Assembly (NCBI GenBank): GCA_035501575.1
Contig: DATJVZ010000319.1
Coordinates: forward strand, 13,062 to 77,061
DNA: 64,000 nt
Direction: 5' to 3'
Source: JAFAGX01 sp035501575
GTDB taxonomy: Bacteria; Acidobacteriota; Terriglobia; Terriglobales; Acidobacteriaceae
Below are positions 18,241-27,169 of the stretch, one piece after another. The stretch's first letter is position 1. Every line of letters begins with the position of its first letter. Both the position numbers and the translations under genes were made by a program. A model generated the notes under the pieces. It was given only the letters and a program-made list of their open reading frames with translations, did not search any database and was not told the DNA's origin.

Positions 18241-21200
18241 ATCCTTCCCGCATCTTCATTCTTCGACCAGTCGCAACCGCGCTACTGATGGTGGCGATCA
18301 TGTTGGTGGGCTTTGTCGCCTATCGCCAACTCCCGGTCTCGGCGTTGCCCGAGGTGGACTATCCCACGATTCAGGTGATGACCTTTTACCCCGGAGCCAA
18401 TCCCGACGTGATGGCATCGTCGGTCACTGCCCCGCTCGAACGTCAGTTCGGTCAGGTACCGGGGTTGACACAAATGACCTCCTCCAGTTCGTTTGGCAGC
18501 TCAGTCATCACCTTGCAGTTCGGGCTCGATCAGAACATCGACGTCGAGGAGCAGCAGGTTCAGGCTGCGATCAACGCGGCCCAGACCTACTTGCCATCCG
18601 ATCTGCCGAATCCTCCGATTTATAGCAAGGTGAATCCGGCGGATGCCCCGATTCTCACCCTGGCCATGACCTCGCAGTCGTTGCCGCTCTCTAAAGTCGA
18701 AGACTTGGCGGACACCGCGCTGGCGCAGAAGATTTCGCAGGTCACCGGGGTGGGTTTGGTTTCGATCAGCGGCGGCCAAAAGCCGGCAGTTCGGGTGCAA
18801 GTCAATCCCACCGCCCTGGCAGCCTACGGCTTGAGTCTCGAGGATGTGCGCACGGCTCTGGCAGCGGCGAACGTCGACCAAGCCAAAGGGACGCTGAACG
18901 GGCCGCGGCAATCGTTCACCATCGGCGCCAATGACCAATTGCTGTTCGGAGATCAGTATCGTCCCATCGTCATCGCCTATCGCAACGGTTCCCCGGTGCG
19001 GCTTTCCGATGTGGCGAAGGTGAGCGACGGAGTCGAGAACGTCATGCAGGCGGCCTGGATGAACGAAGACCCTGCGGTGATCGTGAACATCCAGCGCCAG
19101 CCGGGGGCGAACATCATCAGCGTCGTAGACCGCATCAAAAAGCTGCTTCCCCAGCTGCAGGCGGGATTGCCGGCGGCCGTCAACGTCTCGATTCTCATCG
19201 ACCGAACCGCAACCATTCGTGCCTCGGTCAAGGATGTGCAATTCGAGCTCATGCTGACGGTGGCGCTGGTGGTCATGGTGATCTTTCTGTTTCTGCGCAA
19301 CCTCCCCGCAACCGCCATTCCCAGCGTTACCGTTCCGCTGTCTATCGTGGGCACGTTCGGGGTGATGTATTTGCTCGGCTACAGCCTGAATAATCTCACG
19401 CTCATGGCGCTGACGATCTCTACTGGATTTGTGGTGGACGACGCCATCGTCATGATTGAGAACATCTCCCGCTTCCTCGAGGAAGGGGATTCGCCTCTCG
19501 ACGCCGCCCTGAAGGGCGCTGGGCAAATCGGGTTTACCATCGTTTCGCTGACGGTTTCTCTCATTGCCGTGCTGATTCCCCTCTTATTCATGGGCGATAT
19601 CGTCGGCCGACTGTTCCGGGAGTTCGCCGTTACCTTGGCGGTAACCATTTTGGTCTCCGCCGCGGTATCCCTGTCGCTGACCCCGATGATGTGCGCCAAA
19701 TTGCTTAAACACCAGCGTGAGTCCGAACAGAGCCGCTTCTACCGGTCCTCGGAGAAGTTTTATAACCGGGTGATCGAGTTCTATGGGCGAACCCTCAAGT
19801 TCGTGCTTCGTCACCAAACCACGACCTTGTTTGTGACGGCCGGTACGCTGGTCCTCACCTTGATCTTGTATGTCATTGTTCCCAAGGGGTTCTTTCCGGT
19901 GCAGGATACCGGGGTTATTCAGGGCATTTCCGAGGCTCCGCAGAGCGTTTCCTTCCCCTCGCTCGAAGAACGCCAGAAGGCGCTCACCCACATCATTCTG
20001 CAGGATCCCGACGTTGCCAGCCTGTCTTCGTTTATCGGAATTGACGGAACCAATCTGACCCCGAACACGGGGCGAATTCAGATCAACCTCAAGCCGCGCG
20101 ACGAGCGCAAGGCCAGCGCCACCGACATCATCCGTCGCTTACAGCCAAAGCTGGCGCAGGTCGAAGGCATCACGCTGTTCATGCAGCCGGTGCAGGATCT
20201 GACGGTCGAGGACCGGGTGAGCCGGACACAATTTCAATACACCATGGAGGATGCGGACTCCCGCGAACTGGCGCGGTTGTCGGCGCAGCTGATCGACAAG
20301 CTCCGCACCCTGCCCGAGTTGCGCGATGTTGCCAGCGACCAACAAACTGGCGGCCTGCAGGCAGATATTGTCATCGATCGCGACACGGCCTCGCGGTTTG
20401 GGATCTATCCGGCCCAGATTGACAATACCCTGTACGACGCGTTCGGCCAGCGGCAGGTGTCGACCATCTTCACCCAGCTGAACCAATATCACGTGGTGCT
20501 CGAGGCCGATGCGCAATTTCAGCAGAACCCGGGTTCGTTCAAAGATTTGTACGTCAAATCGAGCACCGGGGCCCAGGTCCCCCTTTCGGCTTTTACCCAG
20601 GTGCACACCACCCCCACTTCGCTGGCGGTGAACCACCAGGGCCAGTTTCCCGTGGTGACCATTTCCTTCAATCTTGCCCCCGGCAAATCGCTAGGCGATG
20701 CCACCGAAGCGATCGATCAGGCAGAAGCGCAAATCGGAATGCCGGCCAGCGTTCATACCGCGTTCCAAGGGACGGCGGCCGCTTTTCGCAATTCGCTTTC
20801 GACCGAACCGTGGTTGATCGTAGCCGCGATCGTGACCGTGTATATCGTACTGGGCGTGCTCTATGAGAGTTACATTCATCCCGTGACCATCCTCTCCACG
20901 CTGCCTTCGGCCGGGGTGGGCGCCATTCTGGCATTGCTGCTCACGGGCAATGATCTGGGCGTGGTGGCGATTATCGGAATCATCCTGCTCATCGGCATCG
21001 TAAAGAAGAACGCCATCATGATGATCGACTTCGCTCTCGAAGCCGAGCGCGTCGAGCACAAGCCGCCGGAAGAGGCGATCTTTCAGGCATGCCTGCTTCG
21101 TTTCCGTCCTATCATGATGACCACGATGGCCGCGTTGCTTGGCGGTCTGCCCCTGGCACTCGGAACCGGCACGGGATCGGAGCTGCGTCACCCCCTGGGA

Positions 21201-21347
21201 ATTACCATTGTGGGCGGACTGTTGGTCAGCCAGGCGCTAACCTTATATACGACTCCGGTGGTTTATCTGTGGTTTGACCGGCTGGCAAAGCGCTTTGAAC
21301 GCTTCGCCATTGTTCACCGCGTCGAGGAACCGGCCACGGGGGATTAG
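18237..21347 (+). CDS. RND multidrug efflux permease, first of a pair (MdtB-like)
   Basis: A 1036-residue inner-membrane HAE1-type proton antiporter. The first transmembrane segment (RPVATALLMVAIMLVGFVAYRQLPVSALPEVDYPTIQV) and TM4 with the proton-relay Asp pair (GFVVDDAIVMIENISRF) are intact. Two large periplasmic loops and the second-half repeat (GVLYESYIHPVTILSTLPSAGVGAIL, LIGIVKKNAIMMIDFA, RFRPIMMTT) complete a full-length 12-helix protein. It starts inside the adaptor stop codon. Two non-identical permeases in a row suggest a heteromeric pump of the MdtBC kind; the substrate cannot be read. Confidence 0.95.
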   Translation: MNPSRIFILRPVATALLMVAIMLVGFVAYRQLPVSALPEVDYPTIQVMTFYPGANPDVMASSVTAPLERQFGQVPGLTQMTSSSSFGSSVITLQFGLDQNIDVEEQQVQAAINAAQTYLPSDLPNPPIYSKVNPADAPILTLAMTSQSLPLSKVEDLADTALAQKISQVTGVGLVSISGGQKPAVRVQVNPTALAAYGLSLEDVRTALAAANVDQAKGTLNGPRQSFTIGANDQLLFGDQYRPIVIAYRNGSPVRLSDVAKVSDGVENVMQAAWMNEDPAVIVNIQRQPGANIISVVDRIKKLLPQLQAGLPAAVNVSILIDRTATIRASVKDVQFELMLTVALVVMVIFLFLRNLPATAIPSVTVPLSIVGTFGVMYLLGYSLNNLTLMALTISTGFVVDDAIVMIENISRFLEEGDSPLDAALKGAGQIGFTIVSLTVSLIAVLIPLLFMGDIVGRLFREFAVTLAVTILVSAAVSLSLTPMMCAKLLKHQRESEQSRFYRSSEKFYNRVIEFYGRTLKFVLRHQTTTLFVTAGTLVLTLILYVIVPKGFFPVQDTGVIQGISEAPQSVSFPSLEERQKALTHIILQDPDVASLSSFIGIDGTNLTPNTGRIQINLKPRDERKASATDIIRRLQPKLAQVEGITLFMQPVQDLTVEDRVSRTQFQYTMEDADSRELARLSAQLIDKLRTLPELRDVASDQQTGGLQADIVIDRDTASRFGIYPAQIDNTLYDAFGQRQVSTIFTQLNQYHVVLEADAQFQQNPGSFKDLYVKSSTGAQVPLSAFTQVHTTPTSLAVNHQGQFPVVTISFNLAPGKSLGDATEAIDQAEAQIGMPASVHTAFQGTAAAFRNSLSTEPWLIVAAIVTVYIVLGVLYESYIHPVTILSTLPSAGVGAILALLLTGNDLGVVAIIGIILLIGIVKKNAIMMIDFALEAERVEHKPPEEAIFQACLLRFRPIMMTTMAALLGGLPLALGTGTGSELRHPLGITIVGGLLVSQALTLYTTPVVYLWFDRLAKRFERFAIVHRVEEPATGD

Positions 21348-21350
21348 TCA

Positions 21351-24300
21351 GTGAACATCTCCGCCCCATTCATCAAACGGCCGATCGGGACATCACTGCT
21401 GACCCTGGCACTGCTGATGTCCGGTGTTCTGGCGTTTAACTTCTTGCCGGTGGCTCCTCTGCCTCAAGTTGAGTTCCCGGTCATTCAGGTTGCCGCCAGC
21501 CTTCCCGGTGCGAGTCCGGAAACGATGGCGTCGGCCGTTGCCACCCCCCTCGAGCGTCAGTTCGGACGGATCGCCGGCATTAATCAAATGACGTCGGTGA
21601 GCCAGCTCGGCTCGACCGGCATCGTGCTGCAGTTTGACTTGAGTCGAAATATCGACGCCGCAGCCCGCGACGTGCAGGCGGCCATCAACGCGGCTCGCAG
21701 CCAGCTCCCGTCCTATCTACCGGGCAATCCCTGGTATCGCAAAGTCAACCCCGCGGATGCACCCATTCTCATCATGTCGCTCACGTCCGATAGCATCACG
21801 CTGCCGGACATCTACGATCAGGCGAATTCCATTCTGTCGCAGAAGTTGGCGCAGGTGAATGGAGTCGGCCAGGTCTACGTCGGCGGAGGCGCCAACCCTG
21901 CGGTGCGCGCCGAAGTCAACCCGGCCATGCTCAATAATTACGGCATAGGCCTCGATGCTGTGCGCACCGCCCTGAATGCGGCCAATGCCAATCGTCCCAA
22001 GGGCGAAGTAGCCAATGCGAACTCTGCCTGGACGGTGAATGACAACGATCAGATGACACATGCGGACCAGTATCGCCCCCTGATCGTTGCCTATAACAAG
22101 CAGAACGGCGCTGCGGTGCGTTTGGGCGATGTTGCCGATGTCGAAGACTCGGTCGAAGACGCGCACATCTTCGGCCTGTCCAACGGGAAGCCCGCGGTCA
22201 TCCTGATCGTGTTTCGACAGCCCGGGGCGAACATCATCCAGACCGTGGACAACGTGCTTGGCATCCTGCCGCAACTGCAGGCGTCCATTTCGCCGGCCAT
22301 CAAATTGGCGGTAGTATCGGACCGAACCACGACCGTGCGTGCGTCGCTGCACGACATCGAGATCACCCTGGGCATTTCCGTCCTGCTGGTGATCTTCGTC
22401 GTGTTCGTTTTCTTGCGCACCGTACGAGCCACCATCATTCCCAGCATCGCAGTCCCGCTTTCCTTGATTGGCACGTTTGGCATCATGTATCTGGCGGGAT
22501 ACAGCCTGAATAATTTGTCGCTCATGGCTTTGGCCATTTCGACCGGCTTTGTGGTCGATGACGCTATCGTCGTGCTCGAAAATATCACCCGCTATCTCGA
22601 GAAGGGCAAGGGGCCGGTCGAGGCGACATTCCTGGGTGCGCGGGAGATTGGCTTCACCGTGCTCTCCATGAGCACCTCCCTGGTAGCCGTATTCATTCCC
22701 ATCCTGATGATGGGCGGGATCGTCGGGCGCTTCTTCCGCGAGTTTGCCGTAACTTTGAGCGCGGCTATTTTAGTCTCGCTGATCATCTCCCTCACCACCA
22801 CGCCCACCATGTGCGCGCAGCTGCTTAAGTCCCTGGGAGAAGAAGTGCATGGAACGGCCTACAAGGTGAGCCAAAAGGTATTTGACGGCATCCTGGGAGT
22901 CTACCGGGTCTGCCTGGGCTGGGTGCTCCGCCATCAACTCGTGGTGCTGCTCATCACCATCGCGACCGCCTTCCTGAGCATCCACCTGTTCCAAGAAGCT
23001 CCCAAGGGCTTCTTCCCCCAGCAGGATACCGGTCGCATCCAGGGCTCGGTGCAGGCGACGCAAGATATCTCCTTCAACGCGATGAAGGGCAAGATGCGTC
23101 GTTACGTGGAAATCGGCATGCAGGACCCCAATGTCGCGACCATGATCGGCTTCTGTGGCGGCACCACGGCGATGAACCAAGGCCGCATGTACATCACCTT
23201 GAAACCCCTGCGTGACAGGAAGTTGAGCGCCGACCAGGTCATCATGGAACTAAGCCGCAAGTTTGCCGAGGTCCCGGGAGCTACGCTCTACATGCAGGCC
23301 CAGCAGGATTTGAATATCGGCGGCCGTCTCAGCCAGGCGCAGTACCAGTACACCCTTCAGGGCGAAGATCTAAATGAATTGAATGAGTGGGCGCCCCAAT
23401 TATTAGAGAAGCTGCGCACCCTGCCGCAGCTGCAGCAGGTCAACACCGATCAGCAGGACAAGGGCCTGGCCGCCAACGTGGTCATTGATCGTGACACCGC
23501 GTCCAGGTTGGGCGTCTCCGCGCAAGACATTGACGCGGTGCTGTATGACGCCTTTGGGCAACGGCAGGTTTCGACGATTTACGAGCCTCTCAACCAATAT
23601 CATGTGGTGATGGAAGTTGCGCCGGGATTTCAACAAAGTCCGGAGACACTCGAAACCACGTATGTGAACTCCTCCCATGGAAACATGGTACCGCTCTCGG
23701 CGTTCGCCCACTTCGGACCGGCCAACACCTCCCTGGCGGTGAATCACCAGGGTCAGTGGCCGGCGGTGACCATCTCCTTCAATCTGGCGCCGGGGGTCTC
23801 TCTGGGACAAGCCACCCAGCTGATTGAGAATGCGCAACGCTCCATCCGCTTCCCCGCCACCATTCACGCTAGCTTTCAGGGCACGGCCGCGGCCTTCAAA
23901 GCGTCGTTGGCCAATGAGCCCATCTTGATTATGGCAGCGCTGCTGGCGGTCTATATCGTCCTGGGGATTCTCTATGAGAGCTACATCCATCCCATCACCA
24001 TTCTTTCGACGATTCCTTCGGCCGGGGTGGGCGCGCTGTTGGCGCTGAAATTGACCCACAATGAGCTCAACGTCATCGGCCTAATTGGGATCATCCTGCT
24101 GATCGGTCTAGTGAAGAAGAATGCGATCATGATGATCGATTTCGCATTGGATGCGGAGCGCCGCGAGGGACGCGCGCCGCTCGACGCCATCCACGAAGCC
24201 TGCTTATTGCGCTTCCGCCCCATCATGATGACCACGGCAGCTGCGTTGCTCGGGGCCTTGCCCCTGGCCCTCGGCACGGGAACCGGCTCAGAATTGCGCC

Positions 24301-24467
24301 GCCCGCTGGGCTTGACCATCATCGGCGGGCTGATCGTCAGCCAAGCACTCACGTTATTCACTACGCCAGTCGTTTACCTTTACATGGATCGGCTGCGTTG
24401 GCGCCGCAGCCCGAAGCAAGGCGAACTTCCCCGCCCGATTTCTCCCGCGGCCAGCCACGCCGACTAA
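21351..24467 (+). CDS. RND multidrug efflux permease, second of a pair (MdtC-like)
   Basis: 1038 residues, clearly paralogous to the preceding permease, beginning 3 bp after its stop (GTGAACATC... at 21351). It keeps the same TM1 (KRPIGTSLLTLALLMSGVLAFNFLPVAPLPQVEFP), the Asp pair in TM4 (GFVVDDAIVVLENITRYLE) and the C-terminal VKKNAIMMIDFAL and RFRPIMMTTAAALLGALPLALGTG. It is the last gene of the operon. Heteromeric pairing with the first permease is inferred from the MdtABC precedent. Confidence 0.95.
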   Translation: MNISAPFIKRPIGTSLLTLALLMSGVLAFNFLPVAPLPQVEFPVIQVAASLPGASPETMASAVATPLERQFGRIAGINQMTSVSQLGSTGIVLQFDLSRNIDAAARDVQAAINAARSQLPSYLPGNPWYRKVNPADAPILIMSLTSDSITLPDIYDQANSILSQKLAQVNGVGQVYVGGGANPAVRAEVNPAMLNNYGIGLDAVRTALNAANANRPKGEVANANSAWTVNDNDQMTHADQYRPLIVAYNKQNGAAVRLGDVADVEDSVEDAHIFGLSNGKPAVILIVFRQPGANIIQTVDNVLGILPQLQASISPAIKLAVVSDRTTTVRASLHDIEITLGISVLLVIFVVFVFLRTVRATIIPSIAVPLSLIGTFGIMYLAGYSLNNLSLMALAISTGFVVDDAIVVLENITRYLEKGKGPVEATFLGAREIGFTVLSMSTSLVAVFIPILMMGGIVGRFFREFAVTLSAAILVSLIISLTTTPTMCAQLLKSLGEEVHGTAYKVSQKVFDGILGVYRVCLGWVLRHQLVVLLITIATAFLSIHLFQEAPKGFFPQQDTGRIQGSVQATQDISFNAMKGKMRRYVEIGMQDPNVATMIGFCGGTTAMNQGRMYITLKPLRDRKLSADQVIMELSRKFAEVPGATLYMQAQQDLNIGGRLSQAQYQYTLQGEDLNELNEWAPQLLEKLRTLPQLQQVNTDQQDKGLAANVVIDRDTASRLGVSAQDIDAVLYDAFGQRQVSTIYEPLNQYHVVMEVAPGFQQSPETLETTYVNSSHGNMVPLSAFAHFGPANTSLAVNHQGQWPAVTISFNLAPGVSLGQATQLIENAQRSIRFPATIHASFQGTAAAFKASLANEPILIMAALLAVYIVLGILYESYIHPITILSTIPSAGVGALLALKLTHNELNVIGLIGIILLIGLVKKNAIMMIDFALDAERREGRAPLDAIHEACLLRFRPIMMTTAAALLGALPLALGTGTGSELRRPLGLTIIGGLIVSQALTLFTTPVVYLYMDRLRWRRSPKQGELPRPISPAASHAD

Positions 24468-24673
24468 GCTTCGCGCCCACGCCGGCTCCCCCGGCCGCAT
24501 CGCGCGGAATCGTTCTTCTCAGGAGATGGCTCTGTTGTTCATCCCGGGCGGCAGTTGCCGGCGGCGATTTTCCGAAACACGAAATTCGTACCTAATCGTC
24601 CCATTACCAAAGTGACTTGCTCATCTCCGAATGCCTGTTACGATTGAATGTAACCGCAGGAATCTTGGCGGGG

Positions 24674-25490
24674 GTGAAAAATACTCAGAGCATTTGCAGC
24701 GGCGATTTTCTCCCTCATCTTGGTCAGCGCAACTCAAGTGTCTGCCCAAGAGAGCTATCACGTCATCTCGGTGACGAACGGCGGCACCATCAGTGGCACC
24801 GTCAAATGGAGCGGCCCAAAGCCCCATCTCGCCCGTTTCCCGATCACCAAGGATCCGCAGATTTGCGATCCGAACTCGGAAAAGACTCGCGACTTGGAGC
24901 GATTGATCATCGGGCCTCAAGGCGGCGTCGCCAACACGGTCGTGTACCTCAAGGAAATAACCGCGGGTAAGGAGTTTAGCCTCCCGCCCGCACGGCGCTT
25001 CCTCGACCAGAGGCACTGCCGATACGAACCGCACATTTTGCTCGTCCCCGCCGGTGGAACTCTCGACATGAAGAGCTCCGACTCGACCCTGCATACGATT
25101 CACATGGAAGGCGCGGCGAGCTACAACCTGCCCTTTCCCTTTCCCAATCAGGTCATCTCTCGTCCCATGCAGAGTTCAGGCCTGGTACACCTGAAATGCA
25201 ACGGCGGTCACGTTTGGATGAATGCTGAAATGTTCGTAGCCCGTCATCCCTACTACGCCATAACCGACGAAGAAGGCAAGTTCGAACTTACCAATGTTCC
25301 TCCCGGTCAATACGAGCTCGTGGCCTGGCACGAGGGTTGGGAGATCGCCAAGCAAGAGGCAACCTTTGATGTCTTGACCGAAAAGCGGGTGGAGCGACCG
25401 ATCTTCGGCGATCCTAAGACGCAAGAGAAGAAGGTTAGCGTCACTCCATCGAACACCACCGTCGTAGAATTCACCTTATCCGAAAAATAG
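24674..25490 (+). CDS. Secreted cupredoxin-like protein, frameshifted in the signal peptide
   Basis: The main frame (clear from about 24678) encodes LRAFAAAIFSLILVSATQVSAQ, a good signal peptide, followed by a protein of about 240 residues. It has a beta-rich region, STLHTIHMEG, and a CNGGHVWM segment that would supply the Cys, His and Met of a type-1-like copper site. The end is a carboxypeptidase-regulatory-like module (ITDEEGKFELTNVPPGQYELVAWHEGW). The natural start appears to be the GTG at 24674, but it is one base out of frame: the run of five A at 24677-24681 would have to be four to give V/M-K-I-L-R-A-F. The only in-frame start is a TTG at 24720 that cuts the signal peptide. Either a sequencing error or a real defect. 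Copper binding is inferred. Confidence 0.7.
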
Positions 25491-25660
25491 CGGCGCCTCA
25501 CCCCGGGCACGATCCGTGCCTTATCAGCAACTCAGGTATTTGCGGTATTGTCTCGCTGGGAAAACCGACGCAGAATTTACTTATCGTTCGTGGCCATCGT
25601 TCTGGTTGAAGGGTTTTGATCCAACCCTCGCCGGAACAGCCGCTGGTAAGGTGACGCAGT

Positions 25661-26083
25661 GTGACCACCCGAATCCTAATCGCCGACGACGACGCCCCGG
25701 TTCGTCAATTGCTGCGCAGAATCTTGGAGGAACATCCGGGCTGGCTGGTCTGCGGAGAGGCCTCGAACGGCCGGGATGCGGTGGCCAAGGCAAAGCAACT
25801 CTCCCCGGACGTGGTGGTCATGGATCTCGCCATGCCGCAAATGAATGGACTTGAGGCCGGCCGCGAGATCTCCAAATCCAGTCATCTGCACATGCTCCTG
25901 CTAACCGTCCAAGAGGTGTCGCAGGAACTAGCGCGAGAAGCCAGAAAGGCCGGATTCCAGGGCGCGATCTCCAAAGGCAAAGGTACCGAAGTAATCCCCG
26001 AGATCGAGACGCTGCTCGAGGATGGGACTTGTTCGAATCGTGCCCAGATCTCACTTCCTAGTGGTCCAAGGCCCAACGGCTAG
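25661..26083 (+). CDS. Single-domain response regulator (receiver only)
   Basis: 140 residues: a CheY-like receiver with the acidic pair in ILIADDDAPVRQ, the phospho-acceptor Asp in DVVVMDLAMPQMNG, the conserved Thr (LLLTVQE) and the Lys in GAISKGKG. After about residue 120 there is only a short tail and no DNA-binding or enzymatic output domain. The start is a GTG at 25661 (GTGACCACC). No histidine kinase is nearby, so it is an orphan that would act by protein-protein contact or in a phosphorelay. Confidence 0.85.
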   Translation: MTTRILIADDDAPVRQLLRRILEEHPGWLVCGEASNGRDAVAKAKQLSPDVVVMDLAMPQMNGLEAGREISKSSHLHMLLLTVQEVSQELAREARKAGFQGAISKGKGTEVIPEIETLLEDGTCSNRAQISLPSGPRPNG

Positions 26084-26138
26084 GATTGGCCTAATCGGAG
26101 AAAGCGGCCCCATCGACCTGGTCGATCCAAATCGTGGG

Positions 26139-27002
26139 TCATTTCTTTCGTGAAATGAACCCCAGAACCTTGCTGGCAAACTCGTCCGAGAACCCAAAGC
26201 GGGCTTTGGAGCGGGAGTAGAACTCTACCGCCATCCTGTCCAACCAGATCAGAGCAGATTTTCCCATTCCGTCGCCGGGGCGCGCGCGATAGCGCGTGGA
26301 GGAGGGCGCCAGGCAGCTGTCGCCGTCGAGCGAATAATAATAGAGGGCCAAGCTGCGCCGGGATTCACCTTCCGGACACGCCAGCGGTTCGGGAAAACCG
26401 TGGAGGCATCGCTCGGTGCTGAAGATCAACACATGGTTGAGCAGCGGCGGATATTTCACCACGCAGTGCTCCATCTTTGCGTCCCAGAGTTCGATGGCGC
26501 CGCCCCACTCCGCTCGCCAGGCGGGATTCAAATAAAGGATGAGATTGACCCGCCGCCGCCAGCGTGGGTGATAGTGATGATGGGAGAAGTCGGTATGGAC
26601 GTTGAGGAAGCCTCCCCGTCCCGCCTGATGCAACCCTCCTCCCTCAAGGCCGGGATCGGCCATGAGGTTCGGAATGCCGGTCAATCGGGATAGCCATGCG
26701 AGAAAGCGGGGCGTGTTCAGTTCGTCGGCAATGAGTCGCAACGAGGCGGGGAAGAACTCGCGCTTCGCCAACCCCAGTTTATTCTCGTTGCAATGTTGGT
26801 AGTGCGTCCAGCTCTTGCTGTCCGCCCCGGGGAACGCGGAGGCGGCTGCGGACGCGGCCTCAGCCGCCAGGAAGTTTGTGAGCAGGATGTGGGGCGCCGG
26901 AAGGTTCCCGGCAAACTGTTTCGAAAGGTCGGACAGCCGTAGGTTCCATGTGTGATAGTCGAACAACAGGGTCGACTCGTCGACAATCTTCAAGCAGGAC
27001 AT
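26139..27002 (-). CDS. 2-oxoglutarate/Fe(II)-dependent oxygenase (prolyl-hydroxylase-like)
   Basis: 287 residues with the double-stranded beta-helix signature of 2OG-Fe(II) oxygenases. The iron triad is visible as HTD at 136-138 (GGFLNVHTDFSHH) and His201 (RCLHGFP), and an Arg for 2-oxoglutarate lies at 215-216 (SRRSLALYYYS). The connecting strand RVNLILYLNPAW...GGAIELWD is typical of the prolyl 4-hydroxylase-like branch. It probably hydroxylates a protein or peptidyl side chain; the substrate is unknown. The link to the hydroxyproline operon 7 kb away is tempting but there is no direct evidence. It converges on the response regulator gene with a 55-bp gap. Confidence 0.82.
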   Translation of the reverse strand: MSCLKIVDESTLLFDYHTWNLRLSDLSKQFAGNLPAPHILLTNFLAAEAASAAASAFPGADSKSWTHYQHCNENKLGLAKREFFPASLRLIADELNTPRFLAWLSRLTGIPNLMADPGLEGGGLHQAGRGGFLNVHTDFSHHHYHPRWRRRVNLILYLNPAWRAEWGGAIELWDAKMEHCVVKYPPLLNHVLIFSTERCLHGFPEPLACPEGESRRSLALYYYSLDGDSCLAPSSTRYRARPGDGMGKSALIWLDRMAVEFYSRSKARFGFSDEFASKVLGFISRKK

Positions 27003-27169
27003 TCGCTACGATCCTTTCTGGACCAGCTAATCCGTTCGAGCGGAACCCCAAAGTGTCGTTCATCATACCCCCGAACTGTCGATTTTCAGTCTATCAAGAA
27101 CCTGGCTGGCGAGTCAGCGGATGAACCCGGTCTTTGGGTTTCTGCGCTGGTGCCTCCGATGGTCTGGGT

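Noticed and set aside
18501..19526. 341-residue His/Asp/Arg-rich frame opposite the first RND permease
   Set aside because: Low-complexity antisense translation of transmembrane-coding sequence.
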